NCBI GenBank assembly: GCA_029817715.1
Contig: JARUPY010000190.1
Coordinates: 2,108,001-2,172,000 of the forward strand
Direction of reading: 5' to 3'
DNA: 64,000 nucleotides
Origin: Melastoma dodecandrum
Taxonomy: Eukaryota > Streptophyta > Magnoliopsida > Myrtales > Melastomataceae
Shown one piece after another: positions 35,001 through 50,262 of this stretch; position 1 is the stretch's first letter; each line of letters begins with the position of its first letter. Position numbers and translations under genes: made by a program. A model generated the notes under the pieces. It was not told the DNA's origin. It made no database searches and saw only the letters and a list, made by a program, of their open reading frames with translations.

Positions 35001-37035
35001 AGTCAATGCACATCGTGCATTGAATGAACTTGGATGTGATTTCGTTCGACCACCGGGGGACATATTGGGTTGTGATATTTGCGATGATAAGTCGAAGTAA
35101 TGGAGGCGATGGAGGTGTTCTCAGTTGGAAAAGACATAGCACTATGTGTTGCCGTTTTTCCTCCGCTTATGCTTGGTCTGAAAAGGCCAACATGAAAGAG
35201 GAGGGGACAAGAAAGGAAGTGATAAACATTTGTTCAAAAAACTTTAGATTTTCTCTCTTATCAAATACTGTTCTCGCACAAACCGCGTCCGAATAAAGCA
35301 TTTCGATAGAATATACGAGGCACCATCGTATTCGTCCGTTCCTCGCAAGTCTCCCAATACATATCTCGACCACTAAAAACCTTCTTTTCTTTAATAATCA
35401 TCATTGGCTTTCACCACCTTAAGCCGACAAGAACACTTCTCTTTGGGATTTTTAGTGTTGGAAGTTAGGTCATCTCTCCCTCCAACCCTTGAAAGAGACA
35501 CCAAATTAGGTCATGAGCCCGTTCCACGATCATTCGAGCGGTCTGGTACGACACCGTGATCGTCGTCCCGCGAATGAAAGAGTCTTCTGGTTGGTTGAAA
35601 TAAAATAAAAAAAAATCGAAATGGAAAAGGTCGGCACACAAGCAAGACTTAGGGTGTAACGCGAAGCTTCCACTGATGGGCGCACCCTCAATTTAAGTCC
35701 TATCGTGTATCAGAAACTTAAAAACAACAGCGCCGGACGCCGTAGCAAACCGAGTAGTCCGATACTCGTGCGTGGAAAACAAAATCCAAAGACATTAGCC
35801 ATCCATCGGAATGTAAATGGGAAACGGGTTGGATATATAAAACGAGAGGATTCATTCAAGAAGCTCGAAAGAGACAGGCCAATGCAAGAAAAGAGGAACA
35901 CGACACCCTTTTAAATTTAAACCCAAGATTTGCAACTCGTGCATATATTCTTTCTTACACATCAGTTGGCCACTCCATATGATTAAATTTTCTTTTCCTT
36001 CTCCTTTTAGGCTCTTATCGTGGGTTGTACGAACGCATTTTGTAAACTTTCTTGCGTCGCAAACGCACTCGCTCCCACTCTTTGGAACCTCATAAAAAAA
36101 TAAAAGCAAAGAACATGCATTTTTCTTACCTTTCCTCTCGTTCGTCTCAAAGTTGTCCGAAACAAGATAAAATGTATCCCCAGAACGTGTATACAGCCTT
36201 CCCCGAGTAGCAACCATACTCCACCGAAACGTTATCGCAAACTCTCGACTCACGGATCACGCTTCGCCTTTGCCTATTCGAGTGCTTCTTATCCTAGTCC
36301 TTAAACAAGAATAAGATACGGGCCTTTTGATTATCATTGGGAGTTCAACAAATGAACCAATTTGTCATATAGAATTGCGCCCGCGTTCCTCTTTAATATG
36401 TGTTCTTCGTACGCTTTTTTAAGCTTTTTCGCAGCACTACTTGGAATGAAAATGAATGACGTTCTTACAATAAAAGTTTGGTATATCTTTTAGGACACGT
36501 CGGTTGTCCACCCAAATGTCTCGTGCACAGATTTTAATCGAAGTATTTGTCAGATGCCTAGGATGTCCTGTGATAATGCGCCACAGCATAATATCTGTAA
36601 TAATAACAATCTCTCCTTTTTCCATCGTCTTCGCGAAATAGGGTAGTCAAAATTCGTCAAATAATGTTCCGAATTCGGTGTTTTCTTCAATTTTTTAACA
36701 TAAAATTCGGGGTATTACTCGACGAATTTTTAAAAAAGTTAGATGACATGTTTTACGAAATATTTTTTCGTCACAAAAACTCCTTTTTCCTTTGGTACGT
36801 GATAATAACACGTCTTCTGAGACTTTTAATTACTCTTTAACCAATCACACGTAAAAATCACCTCCCAAACCCCCTCGAGATTGGCCTTATAAAAGCAAAA
36901 GCATGCAACGAGGCATCGTCGAGAACCCACCATAACCTGGGAGAGAGCGAGCTCCCACCCACCTCTAGCAACATCCACTAACCTGGCTATCGAAAGTAGG
37001 CCGACCGGGGTTTCCGTCGGAAGAAGACGTGCGAA
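32005..37035. other. Gene desert of about 5 kb
   Basis: No frame on either strand has a recognisable domain, start context or exon pattern. The sequence is AT-rich, with scattered short ORFs that look random. The right end contains the ALMT promoter. No LTR pair, TIR pair or coding remnant of a transposon could be identified by eye. Confidence 0.5.
36888..36894 (+). promoter_or_regulatory. Probable TATA box of ALMT gene
   Basis: TATAAAA within CCTTATAAAAGC, about 148 bp upstream of the ALMT ATG. It is well placed for a leader of roughly 115 nt. Confidence 0.6.
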
Positions 37036-38838
37036 ATGACGAAACAGGAGGCCGGGAAGCTTGAGTGGAGGATAAGAGTCCCCGACGGGACATCTGTGCC
37101 GGTACTTCAGGAGGAAGGTGCTGCATCCTCGCTACGGAAGTTCTTGTCCAAGCTCCTGGGAGGGATTATAGCAACCGTCGTGAGGTTCTTGGAAAGGGCC
37201 TGGAAGATGGGGGTGTCGGAACCGAAGAAGGTGATTCACTGCATGAAGGTGGGCGTGGCCCTCACGCTGGTCTCTCTGTTTTACTACACGAGGCCGTTGT
37301 ACGATGGCGTGGGCGGGAATGCTATGTGGGCCGTCATGACTGTAGTTGTGGTGTTCGAATATACAGTCGGTAAGTTTGCATCACCGCCGTGTTTCGTATC
37401 GGCGGCTCCAATTAACAAAGCAATATTTCAATGACATATTTCCTGGGATGATGTAGGTGCGACTCTATACAAGTGCATAAACAGAACAACTGGAACATTC
37501 CTAGCCGGATCTCTTGGGTTGGGGGTCCACTGGGCTGCGCATCAGTCGGGAACCACATTCGAGCCCGTCATTCTCGGACTATCTGTCTTCCTTCTCGGTA
37601 TGTCGGTTTTTGTTTCTCCTTTGCTATGCCTAAAACGTTCATTTGTTGATTTCTGACAAGATTTTGTTCCCTGGGTCATTGCAGCTTCTGCGGCCACATT
37701 CTCACGATTCATTCCCTCTATCAAAGCGAGGTTCGATTACGGTGCAATGATCTTCATCCTCACTTTCAGCTTGGTGTCGGTCTCGGGTTATCGCGTGGAT
37801 AAGCTGATCGACATGGCCCATCAGAGGCTCTCCACTATAGCGATCGGGGTGTCACTGTGTATCATGATTAGCATGTTCGTTTGCCCAGTCTGGGCTGGCA
37901 ACGAGCTCCACCAGCTCATCCTTCGCAACATGGACAAGCTCGCCATTTCATTGGAAGGTAAATCTCGAAACGTTGTGCTTCCACGTATACACGTAAGGAT
38001 CAAAACTTCTACTGAAGTACTAATTCTCCTAATGATGTCTCAGGATTTGTGGATGAATACTTCAAAGAAGGTGAACGCGAAGAAGAAAATTCCACCAACT
38101 TGACATCCTACAAATGTATTCTTAATTCCAAGGCTAATGAAGAGACTATGGTACTTTCAGTAACTTTCTGGTTGCGTAATAGCTTAAGATTTTAGAACTG
38201 TAATCTTGTGCATGCAGATATGTACTTGATCTTATTTTCGTTCACCTAACGGCGTACGGATTTTTTAACAGGCTAATTTCGCTAGATGGGAGCCGGCACA
38301 TGGCCATTTCGGCTTCAGACATCCATGGAGGGAGTACACCAAGATTGGAGCACTCATGCGCAGCTGTGCATTCTGCATCGAGACCCTATACGCATGCGTC
38401 AACTCAGAGATCTGGGTGGATCGAAAGAACAGCCACCACGTCAGCGATGCGTGCATGATGCTCTGCCTGCGCTCCTCCAACGTACTGAAAGAGCTGGCTG
38501 GTTGCCTGAAATCCATGACCAAGTCCTCCAAGCTGACTTTCCTGATCGCAGATATGAACATTGCCTCACAGGAGCTGCAGGACGCCATGAATTCCCTCCC
38601 GAGTCAGCTTGTTGTGAACCGTCCGTGTCTGATGGATCTAATCCCGCTGGCAACCATGATGTCGTTACTAATAGAAATTTCCAGCAGGATTGAGGATCTA
38701 GCCAATGGCATCATGGAATTTGCCGAGCTGGCGGAATTCAAGGCCCCACGGAATGACAGGACAACAGCCAAAATCCAGCCCGTAGATGTCGATGTCAGGG
38801 TCGACGATGAGACCTCCAAGGACATTCCGAGATCATGA
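37036..38838 (+). CDS. Aluminium-activated malate transporter (ALMT10-like anion channel)
   Basis: Five exons, 37036-37369, 37457-37597, 37685-37957, 38044-38150 and 38272-38838, encode 473 residues. The first half is the membrane domain: [40 protein letters not shown] (the conserved [11 protein letters not shown] motif), [13 protein letters not shown], a TFSRFIP segment and [18 protein letters not shown] with ELH. The second half is cytosolic and carries [17 protein letters not shown], typical of ALMTs. These channels conduct malate and other anions across the plasma membrane or tonoplast. The N-terminus [12 protein letters not shown] resembles ALMT10-type members, so the subgroup is tentative. 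All four introns are short (72-121 bp) and GT-AG. Confidence 0.94.
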
Positions 38839-39632
38839 GATCCCACCCCATTTGTAGCATATCCAATGTGATATACCATAATATGTACTATTTCCACATA
38901 TGTTACATGGAGATTTACAGAAACTTCGTAGGAAGTACGTTCCGCGCCTGATTAGAATACACATGCGATATCATCATGGATTTCAACCTCGGTTGCTTAA
39001 CAGAACTGGTTATTGAGATGTGATCTGATGGACGGTGTGGTACTTGTGGATGCAACGCCTTGGAAAGAAAGCAAAATTTGAACAATGCCTGTGAGTTAGT
39101 TTCTGTACAAGACCGGGCACTTGGAAGACGAGGCAGCTATCTTAGTGCGTGCTTAGTCGGGCAGACACTGCTTTCTTGGTTGCATCACTGTGTTCCTATC
39201 CCCAGCGAAGGTAGAAGGCCATATCCTCGACACCCAATTTTGCTAGTAAGAGGACTGGAGTGACCCTACTGAACTCGAGGCAGTTCCCTTTCCTGGAAAC
39301 GATCTGCACGAGACATGGAACCACAGTGGAGAGAGGCTAGCCGGGATGAAGATGCTGATCTGGAGATCAAGAGAGTTGGCAATGCGCCTGGCCATGGAGA
39401 GGACGACCCACGTGAATTCGTCCACCGATGCCATTAGCCGATAAACTTTAGTTGTTAGTGTTAAATTTTATATATCATTCATGCATCAGATTTCGATTTC
39501 CTCTGTTCTCATCCCCTGGGACTATCTAAAAGGAAGAAGAGTTCGATTTGTTCAAGGCAGCTCACTTTTCTCCTCCCTCTCGGAGAAGAGAAAACACAGC
39601 AAGGAGTTTCCCCTCGCCCTCGTGTTATGGTG
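38839..39632. other. Intergenic between ALMT and Yippee-like genes
   Basis: The 3' flank of the ALMT gene and the promoter of the Yippee-like gene. TATATAT at 39469-39475, about 160 bp upstream of the next ATG, is a possible TATA box. No gene was seen. Confidence 0.45.
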
Positions 39633-40034
39633 ATGGCGGAGTTCAGCAAGATCTTCAGGTATTATGGCTGCCACAACTGTGGTAACCTCGTCTCTCGTCA
39701 CGACGACATCGTCTCCAAGTACTTCCAGGTAAAACGACAAGAAATAAAACAGCATGCCCCCTCGCGCGTTCCTCGATTTTTCCTGAAACAACGACGCGAG
39801 TGACAGGGAGTCTGCGGCCGGGCATTCCTGTTCTCCCAAGCGACGAACTTAGTGGAAGGACCGAAGGAGGACAGGATCCTCATCACGGGGCTCCACACGG
39901 TATCTGACGTGTTCTGCATCGACTGCGGGGAGAACCTGGGATGGAAGTACGAGCACGCTTACCACGACAGCGAGAAGTACAAGGAGGGGAAGTACGTGCT
40001 CGAGAGGCTCAAGATTGCAGAGGTCGGATCGTGA
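39633..40034 (+). CDS. Yippee-like zinc-binding protein
   Basis: Two exons, 39633-39728 and 39807-40034, joined in phase 0 across a 78-bp intron, give 107 residues. An in-frame ATG six bases earlier (39627) would add two residues. The Yippee domain fills the protein. First zinc pair: GCHNCGN (Cys13, Cys16). Then [11 protein letters not shown], a [10 protein letters not shown] strand, and the second pair in [16 protein letters not shown]. It ends [20 protein letters not shown]. Yippee proteins share a fold with cereblon and Mis18; plant members are poorly characterised. Confidence 0.93.
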
Positions 40035-42500
40035 ATGTCCCCCAACCCCCCGTAAGGACAACAAGAAACCTCGGTACTCCCTTCCTCTTCAGTCCGATCG
40101 CGGGGCTGTAACATTCGACGACTAAGAAACCGGCCGCTTCATCCCTGTGCGGACTGGGCGTGCAAAAAGATTCCCAAGCTTGTCTGCTTCAATAAACTTT
40201 GCAATGATTGGCAGAATTAGCAGTAATAGTTATCGTAACAACGAGTCCACATCTACCGCGCAAAATGGGAAATACAAAATGCTGCAAGTTGAAGACAAAA
40301 GTTGGGGGGCCAAACATCGCCATCTGCCGACGGAATCGTCCGACGCAGACGCGATGAGTCACCGTTGGATTATCTTTTTTGGTTGACGCAGACAGAGAGG
40401 AAAGGGCCAAGAGGTATCAAGAGTTCCCCTCACCAACCGAGAGAGCCCTCGCTGGCACACTGATCCGGTCCTCGACTCTGATACCATTTGTAACAGTTCA
40501 GACCACCGCCATAGGATATTGTCCGCTTTGGGCCTTGTCTGTGCGGTTTTATTTTTCGGCACAAAAACCCGAAAACGCGTTCTATGAGGAGAGGTATCAA
40601 TAGCTCTTTACAAAGCTTGCTTCATTCCCCTCTCCAATCGATATGGGACATCACACAGCTTGTCTTCAATGATGTCTGTTTCCTTGGATTTCGAGAAAGG
40701 AGAAGGCAAAGGATAACTTAAACATAATATATATATAAGTCTAACGAGCTTTATAACCAATTTACCATAAAAGGAGTAAAACGTTTACTTCAACAAAACG
40801 GCTAAATGAGCCCGAAATTGTTGGTTTTGACAGGGAAGCAAAGCAAACTGTTCATTTCCAAGCACAAATATGTCTCCTAAATTAGTGACACGTCGAATAA
40901 GAAAAGGAAAAGAAGGGGGGAAGAGCATAATTCAGAGAATAGGGTTCGGAAACATCTTCTTTTCATTCTCCACTTTTTAACTTTTTTTTTTTGTTTTAAA
41001 GACAGTAAATTTCATATTCCTCCAATAATCATTCTCAGATAATGATTGTACGGCGGGCGTAGGGCCACTACTTTACTCATAACATTTAATTTTAATATGA
41101 ATACGAGATGTGATTATTCTACGGGTCACGAAATAATTCAATCCATTCGGTCAGAAAACAAAAATAATGGACAATAATGGAGAAGAGGGCGAAGAAAGAA
41201 GATGTGCGGGACAGACTTTTAGGCGGACATGGACAACTGCTACGGATAGGAAGGTGGGTGGGTCCATCGAGACACGGCCACCCCACCCGCAGCAACCCTT
41301 AGAAACATCCGCGACGCTTCGGACACGGATACGATACGATACGAATACGCAGCTATTTAAAGCACGTACGAGCATTGTTGTTTTATGATGTTAATTCGTA
41401 TAATATTTTATGAAAGAATTAAGAAATTTGATATTTCAAACACTGAGTTTAATTTCTCGGAATGAAACGAGTTCCCTAATTTTCTTTACTTAAACTCCGT
41501 ATTATAAACTCCGAGTTTTTTAAGAAATAAGACTCGGTACGTCTAATTACCGAGTTCTTAACATTAATCAAGAAAATTTGAGCTTAATCATATTATTTCG
41601 CAGGAGATTTTACGAATCAAATAACAGAACCATAAAAAACACGGAGATCTGCTCCAGTAATCACGAAAACATTTCACGAAATCGGGTCAAACTACAATTA
41701 GTCGTGGAAAAAATAGTCAAATACGGTTGAAATTTGTGAAATTTGAGAAACTAAAGGAAAACATGGTTCCTAATTGCATTACTAGCTTTGGAGGGTTTAA
41801 CGTGGTTAGGAAACGCGAGATTGACGCTCAAAGGAGGAACTACGACAGTAGCACAACTATAATAAAAAATCTTTCAGGTGTTCGAATGTTGCGGTTAAGA
41901 ACCTCGACACTTAGAATAATTTATTCTAATTGTTCCATTATCGCGGTTCGAAACAACGACACTTTCTTAAGTCTTAATGCGATATATTTTCTCAAGTTAA
42001 TATCGTGATTTAAAATCACATTTTCTTTGTAAATTAAGTGTCTCGATTCTCAACCGCTGTAAATTAAAATCGTTTTAAATTAAATGTATTTTGGGTATGA
42101 ACGTATCAAAAGAGAGGAAGAGGAAAACATTTAACTACAACTAGGATGAAATAACATCGAATGACTTTTACTTTTAACCAGATTACGACACATCGGTGGT
42201 CCAAAGTGGGAAGGAAGGAGGGGGGGCGGGGGACAAGAACAGTTGCAGATAGTGAGCGAACACTTTCCTCGGCTGCGAACAATGTCTGACTCCGCTTTTT
42301 GTCTCCTTCCAAGCATTTCAAAAAGAGCAAAAGAAGCGGGGGTTGGAGGAGGCGGGAGGAGGAGGAATTTTCCGTTCTTTTCTGCTCAGCGTGGTGTCTA
42401 AGCTTCTCCCTCTTTTGTCCCCTCTGGGAACACCATAAAATCCTTCTCCACCCCAGATTTGCTTCTTGTCTCTGGCTTCCGCCGAGAGGATACCGGAGGG
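40035..42500. other. Intergenic, AT-rich, containing the TRIM-like remnant
   Basis: Apart from the element at 40390-40600, this holds AT-rich DNA without genes. Segments at about 41395-42070 carry many TTCGAA/AATTCG-type words but no TIR or LTR pair. The last roughly 100 bp should be the ECA2 5' UTR. Confidence 0.45.
40390..40600 (-). mobile_element. TRIM-like LTR element remnant
   Basis: On the minus strand, an LTR-like segment of about 114 bp (40487-40600) begins TTGATACCTCTCC. A tRNA-Met type primer-binding site TGGTATCAGAG (40476-40486) follows directly. The internal part is only about 55 bp and ends in GAGGGGAACTC, after which the repeat start recurs as TTGATACCTCTTGG (to 40420). The second repeat matches only over about 11 bp before diverging, so it is a remnant. 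Confidence 0.45.
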
Positions 42501-46217
<3,717 letters not shown>

Positions 46218-46552
46218 TACTCTTCCGTCTCGAGTTCCACACATACCTAGACTGGATGCTCGTCCACGGTTCCCTCATTTGCTGTAACTTTTACATCTAT
46301 ATCGAATTTCAGACCAAACAGCCATAGACATATCTCATGACAAGGTTAACCAATTTGGCGCTAGGTCCTCATGAAAAATGGATAACCTTATTTCATTCAT
46401 TTAACAATGAGAGTAAAAACGACGGCACGAACGAACATGACGGAGCGACAACCATCATCCCCAATTCAGACAAATAGTCAACTGATTGAGGTGGAAACTA
46501 CCAAGAACACCAAACATAGTATTGCTTACGTTTAAATAGACGGAACTACCAT
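46218..46552. other. Convergent spacer between ECA2-like and cytochrome b5 genes
   Basis: 335 bp that must contain both 3' UTRs. Nothing else was seen. Confidence 0.5.
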
Positions 46553-47466
46553 CTATTCATCTTTCTTGCCATAGTACCTCAAGGCGAACGCGATGCCTAA
46601 GATCAACAAGGGGAAAATGAGTTGCAGAAACTTTAATCCGAGCCCTGGGGATTGGGCCGCACCTTGAGCTGTCCGTGCTTGCGCAGGCGTCTCATGCTTG
46701 CTGCCCTTTGTGGGAAGTGTAGAGCTGTCAAACTCGCCCACACAATACTTCTCCAACATCTCTTTCGCCGCATCACTATGGCCGACGTCTTCAAAATCAT
46801 CGGTTGCATCCTTCTCTATACATGTCCATAGAAACAATTAACTGAGTCGAACAAGAACAAAACACAAGAATAATCACCAGGCAGGAAGAAACAGTTTTCT
46901 CCTACCGGTGGCAGTAATCAACACTTCATCTCCTCCAGGATGATCATCCAGGAATGAGGTCACATCATAAACCTGCTCATCACACCCGCCTCGCGAATAT
47001 CAAAAACCGAGATCATAACAACTAGACAGTCACTAGGTCCAAAACCACTATAAAAATAGATCGCAGCCCGGAATCACCACCGTCTCACTACTTACGACAA
47101 GCGAGACATCTACTGGACAGTGGACGAATAGATCCTATTACGACGCCCGAACGAGCAACCTTGGAACAGAGACTAACTTTCCTAGATCAGAGAGGGCATC
47201 CCGGGGGCACACAGCACGAGAAAGTAGACATCACTAGCAGAAGCACCCCACAACTAACTAACAATCTCAATCCGCCACAAAAATCAGAGGACTCCTCATC
47301 CAACCAAAGAAGCCGCACACACGGATCAGGAAAACAAAAGGAACAAAAAAAGAAAACTGCACAGCATGTCCCTGACCTTCCCGGAGATTATTAGCCAGCA
47401 ATCGTTCTTGTTGTTGTGCTTGGAGACCTCCTCGAAGGAATGGAGCTTCGGATCCGAAGAACCCAT
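46553..47466 (-). CDS. CB5: Cytochrome b5 (tail-anchored, ER)
   Basis: Three exons, 47377-47466, 46906-46972 and 46553-46815, encode 139 residues. The heme domain starts [17 protein letters not shown], with [17 protein letters not shown]. The axial ligands are His41 ([10 protein letters not shown]) and His65 ([13 protein letters not shown]), 24 residues apart as expected. A polar linker leads to a single C-terminal hydrophobic anchor ([20 protein letters not shown]), then RYYGKKDE on the lumenal side. It is an electron donor to ER desaturases, hydroxylases and some P450s. The start ATG at 47466 matches the family N-terminus. Confidence 0.96.
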
Positions 47467-49191
47467 GTTTCACCCAGAATCCTTCAACCCCGACAAAACA
47501 ACAGGATTAGATTCGGAACCCATCGGATCTCACGTCCTCCGATCCGAACGAGGGGAGGGGAACAAATCTCTGGACTTACCAGGGAATCGGGAGATAGTGG
47601 AGTCGTCGGGGACACGACCGTGTGTTTGTGTCCGGAAGTCGCCCGGGGGGGGGGGGGTAGGTGGTCCTTCCTTCTTACAACCTTTGTCCCCACCGAACAC
47701 CGAAATTCAACTGAAATTACGCTACTGTCCCCCCTCCCATCCCATAATCACGTAAATGCCCCCACCCACCATCCAGTCCATTGCATTTACTTCACCCTCC
47801 CTCATTCATTGAGACATGGCAGTCCCATCCCTCGTACCGACCACAAAAGGAGTGGCTCCAATCCGATCACTTCCTTGGGATTAATCTCGGAATTTGTTCA
47901 AACAACTCTGTTGTTGATGTATTCTGGTGGACGTGTGATTCGTGTGTATGCATTAGTGTTGCTAATCAGGCAAGTTTTACCGCAATAGATATGAGCTAAG
48001 AAGGACTAACTTAAGGCTGCGATGGATCGCGGAAAGGGAGGATCCACAGGCAAGGAACTACGCGACGCGGCACGAGCACGGAGTCGAGATATATAACCGA
48101 AGAGGAGGATAACGAAAGAGAGGATCCATTTCCATAAACATGCACCAATTAATGGCACCAACTTAATAACAAAAGCGGTACGGACTACTACTACATGACA
48201 TTGACGACGATGGGCGCGGGCTTTCGATGGACGTCGGACAACCATAACTGCAACATACGGGCAAACCAAGCCTTTTTTTTTCGCCTTCACACAACACACG
48301 GGGCACGACTGGATCAAATCCCACTCAGAGATGAATAAGAGCTGGACGGGCAGCACAGATAATCCCCCCTTGCGAGCGGACGGACGGCTCGGTCTCTCAT
48401 TGGGTGCCATCTGCTGAGACAACGAAACAAACGGCTGTATCAGAGAAACGGGAGTTTACCGACGGGCTGCCTGGCTTCGCCGGAGGAAGTTTTGGTGATA
48501 TGGGAGGACCTGAGGACGGGGAGCAGGGCCAATGTTGACCACCCAAAGTGACTGGAAGGAGGAAAATTCGTCACCTTCTATGTTGGACTCACCCTCCACC
48601 CAAACACACCTTACCAACTCAACCCAAAACCAATAAACGAAAGAAAGATGGGTCCTTAATGACGTATTTTCTTGACTAATGGCGAGACAAATAATTCGAT
48701 GTTTGAAACACCGATTTCATTAGTCGGTACCTATTTCGCAAAATTTTACGAGGAGGTACATTAATCCTCGTCATACTATTGCTTTTCCAATTCTTACTAT
48801 TTAGATTTTGACTCCCCCCTGAAGGAGAATGGACATTATCCTAAGACCCTTTTCGAAAATAACATATCCTGCCCTGCTGCCGATGTTGCTTAAAATATCT
48901 GCCTGCGCTCGCAGACAGCCACGACGTACTCCTCCCGGTGTTTGGTCGGATCTTGTACTTTTATTATGATTCCAGGAGGGTGTTTCCTTCGCATCATGCA
49001 TGTTGGTTTCGACCTTCTTAGACTTACTAATCGAATAAATGCGACTACCTAACCAATCCTAATGTTTTCGAGATCGTGATTGCCGCTTGCGTACCATCGA
49101 CGGGATCGGATCAATGAGAAAGGACTAGGGCAAACGAGATAAAAAAAAGGGAAGAGATTCGCGGAAGGATGTAATGCGCAGGGAGAGTGGT
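47467..49191. other. Intergenic, gene-free
   Basis: The promoter region of the cytochrome b5 gene on the left includes a G-run at about 47644-47657. A 138-codon open frame at 48006-48422 (minus) lacks family features and is not called. The 3' flank of TAC1 is on the right. Confidence 0.45.
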
Positions 49192-50262
49192 TCACGTGGA
49201 CTTGCCTTGGCGGTGGGACTGGAGCAGGGGGCGGTACTCGATCTTCCCAATCAACCGCTCGTCCTCCTTCTCGATGTCAGCTTTGATGGTTCCAGGAACC
49301 TCCGGGTGGATCTTCCTTCCCATCATCTTCTTCATCAGCTGCAAAAAGAAGTGTTCATGTTCAGTTGATTTTAGATGATCTCCCATGAGGAGATGTTTAT
49401 CGCGCATTTCCCTGGTTTCCACCATCCTGGCTTACGCGGTTTATCTTCTTCATGGGATGTAAATCCTCCTTTCGGATGCCTTTCAGGAACTTCTTAGCAA
49501 GTGACTCGTCTCTGACGTCCTTCTTCAGCGCCTGCTTGTTCCCACACTTGGACACCTTGGAGGGAATGTCCCCGTGCACTTGCTCGCCATCTTCAGCATC
49601 CGAGTCAACCGAAAACAGGTCAGCCAGGGTGACCCTCTTCTTGATGCTCATCAGCTCCATCTCACTGACGCCCCCAGGCAGATCCCACAAGGTGGCTGCA
49701 TTCACCTCGATTTCCTGGAACTTTCTCGCAACCTTGGCGGGGATGAGCGGGTCCAGTTCGGCATCAGAATCCTCCTCCGAATCTCCTAACTCTTCTTTGA
49801 GGAGGTCCTCGGCCTCTACATCAATCTCTGCATCAGCAGGGAATCCTTGCCTCACCTCCAGGTCGTCTTCATTCGCCATGGAGTCCTGCTCTAGGTGCTT
49901 GAGGGGATCATACCCAAAGGTCCCAATGGTGAGGATGCCAAAATCCTTCCAGCCATCCAGCACCTGTGACAGGTCGACTCCCTCCTGAGGTCCAAGTGCC
50001 ATGCATCCACCATCGGTTTTCCCACAGCCCAACTCATCTGCAAATACAACAGACCATGAGAAAGAAAAACGATGCATTGAGTCAAATGACGGCAGTGGAC
50101 GTACATCTCCGGATGGCAGGATTGAATCTCCGATGCACCCAGTCAAAGATCTGCTAAAACACAGAGAAACACGAAACGGAAAATCGAGAGCCAACCAGTT
50201 AAACCAAAAGTCTGCCGGCATGTCATACAAGTAGAAGAGAACGATGGAACCAGGACCTTCAT
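49192..50262 (-). CDS. TAC1: TILLER ANGLE CONTROL 1 (IGT family)
   Basis: Four exons: 50257-50262 (six bases, ATGAAG), 50105-50150, 49436-50037 and 49192-49338. They give 266 residues. Conserved IGT regions: MKIFDWVHRRFN at the N-terminus (split by intron 1), and DGWKDFGILTIGTFGYDPLK at about 45-64 with the family's IGT core. An acidic middle follows (EELGDSEEDSDAELDPL), then KKRVTLADLFSVDSD, and a basic C-terminal part with HPMKKINR/LMKKMMGRKIHPEV. It ends HRQGKST without the EAR-like tail of LAZY proteins, which is what separates TAC1 from LAZY1/DRO1. TAC1 promotes outward growth of lateral shoots, opposing LAZY1 in setting branch angle. The two-codon first exon fits my memory of the family's gene structure. 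Confidence 0.92.

Noticed and set aside
48006..48422. 138-codon open frame on the minus strand
   Set aside because: No recognisable domain, odd composition, no splice context or family similarity; probably chance.
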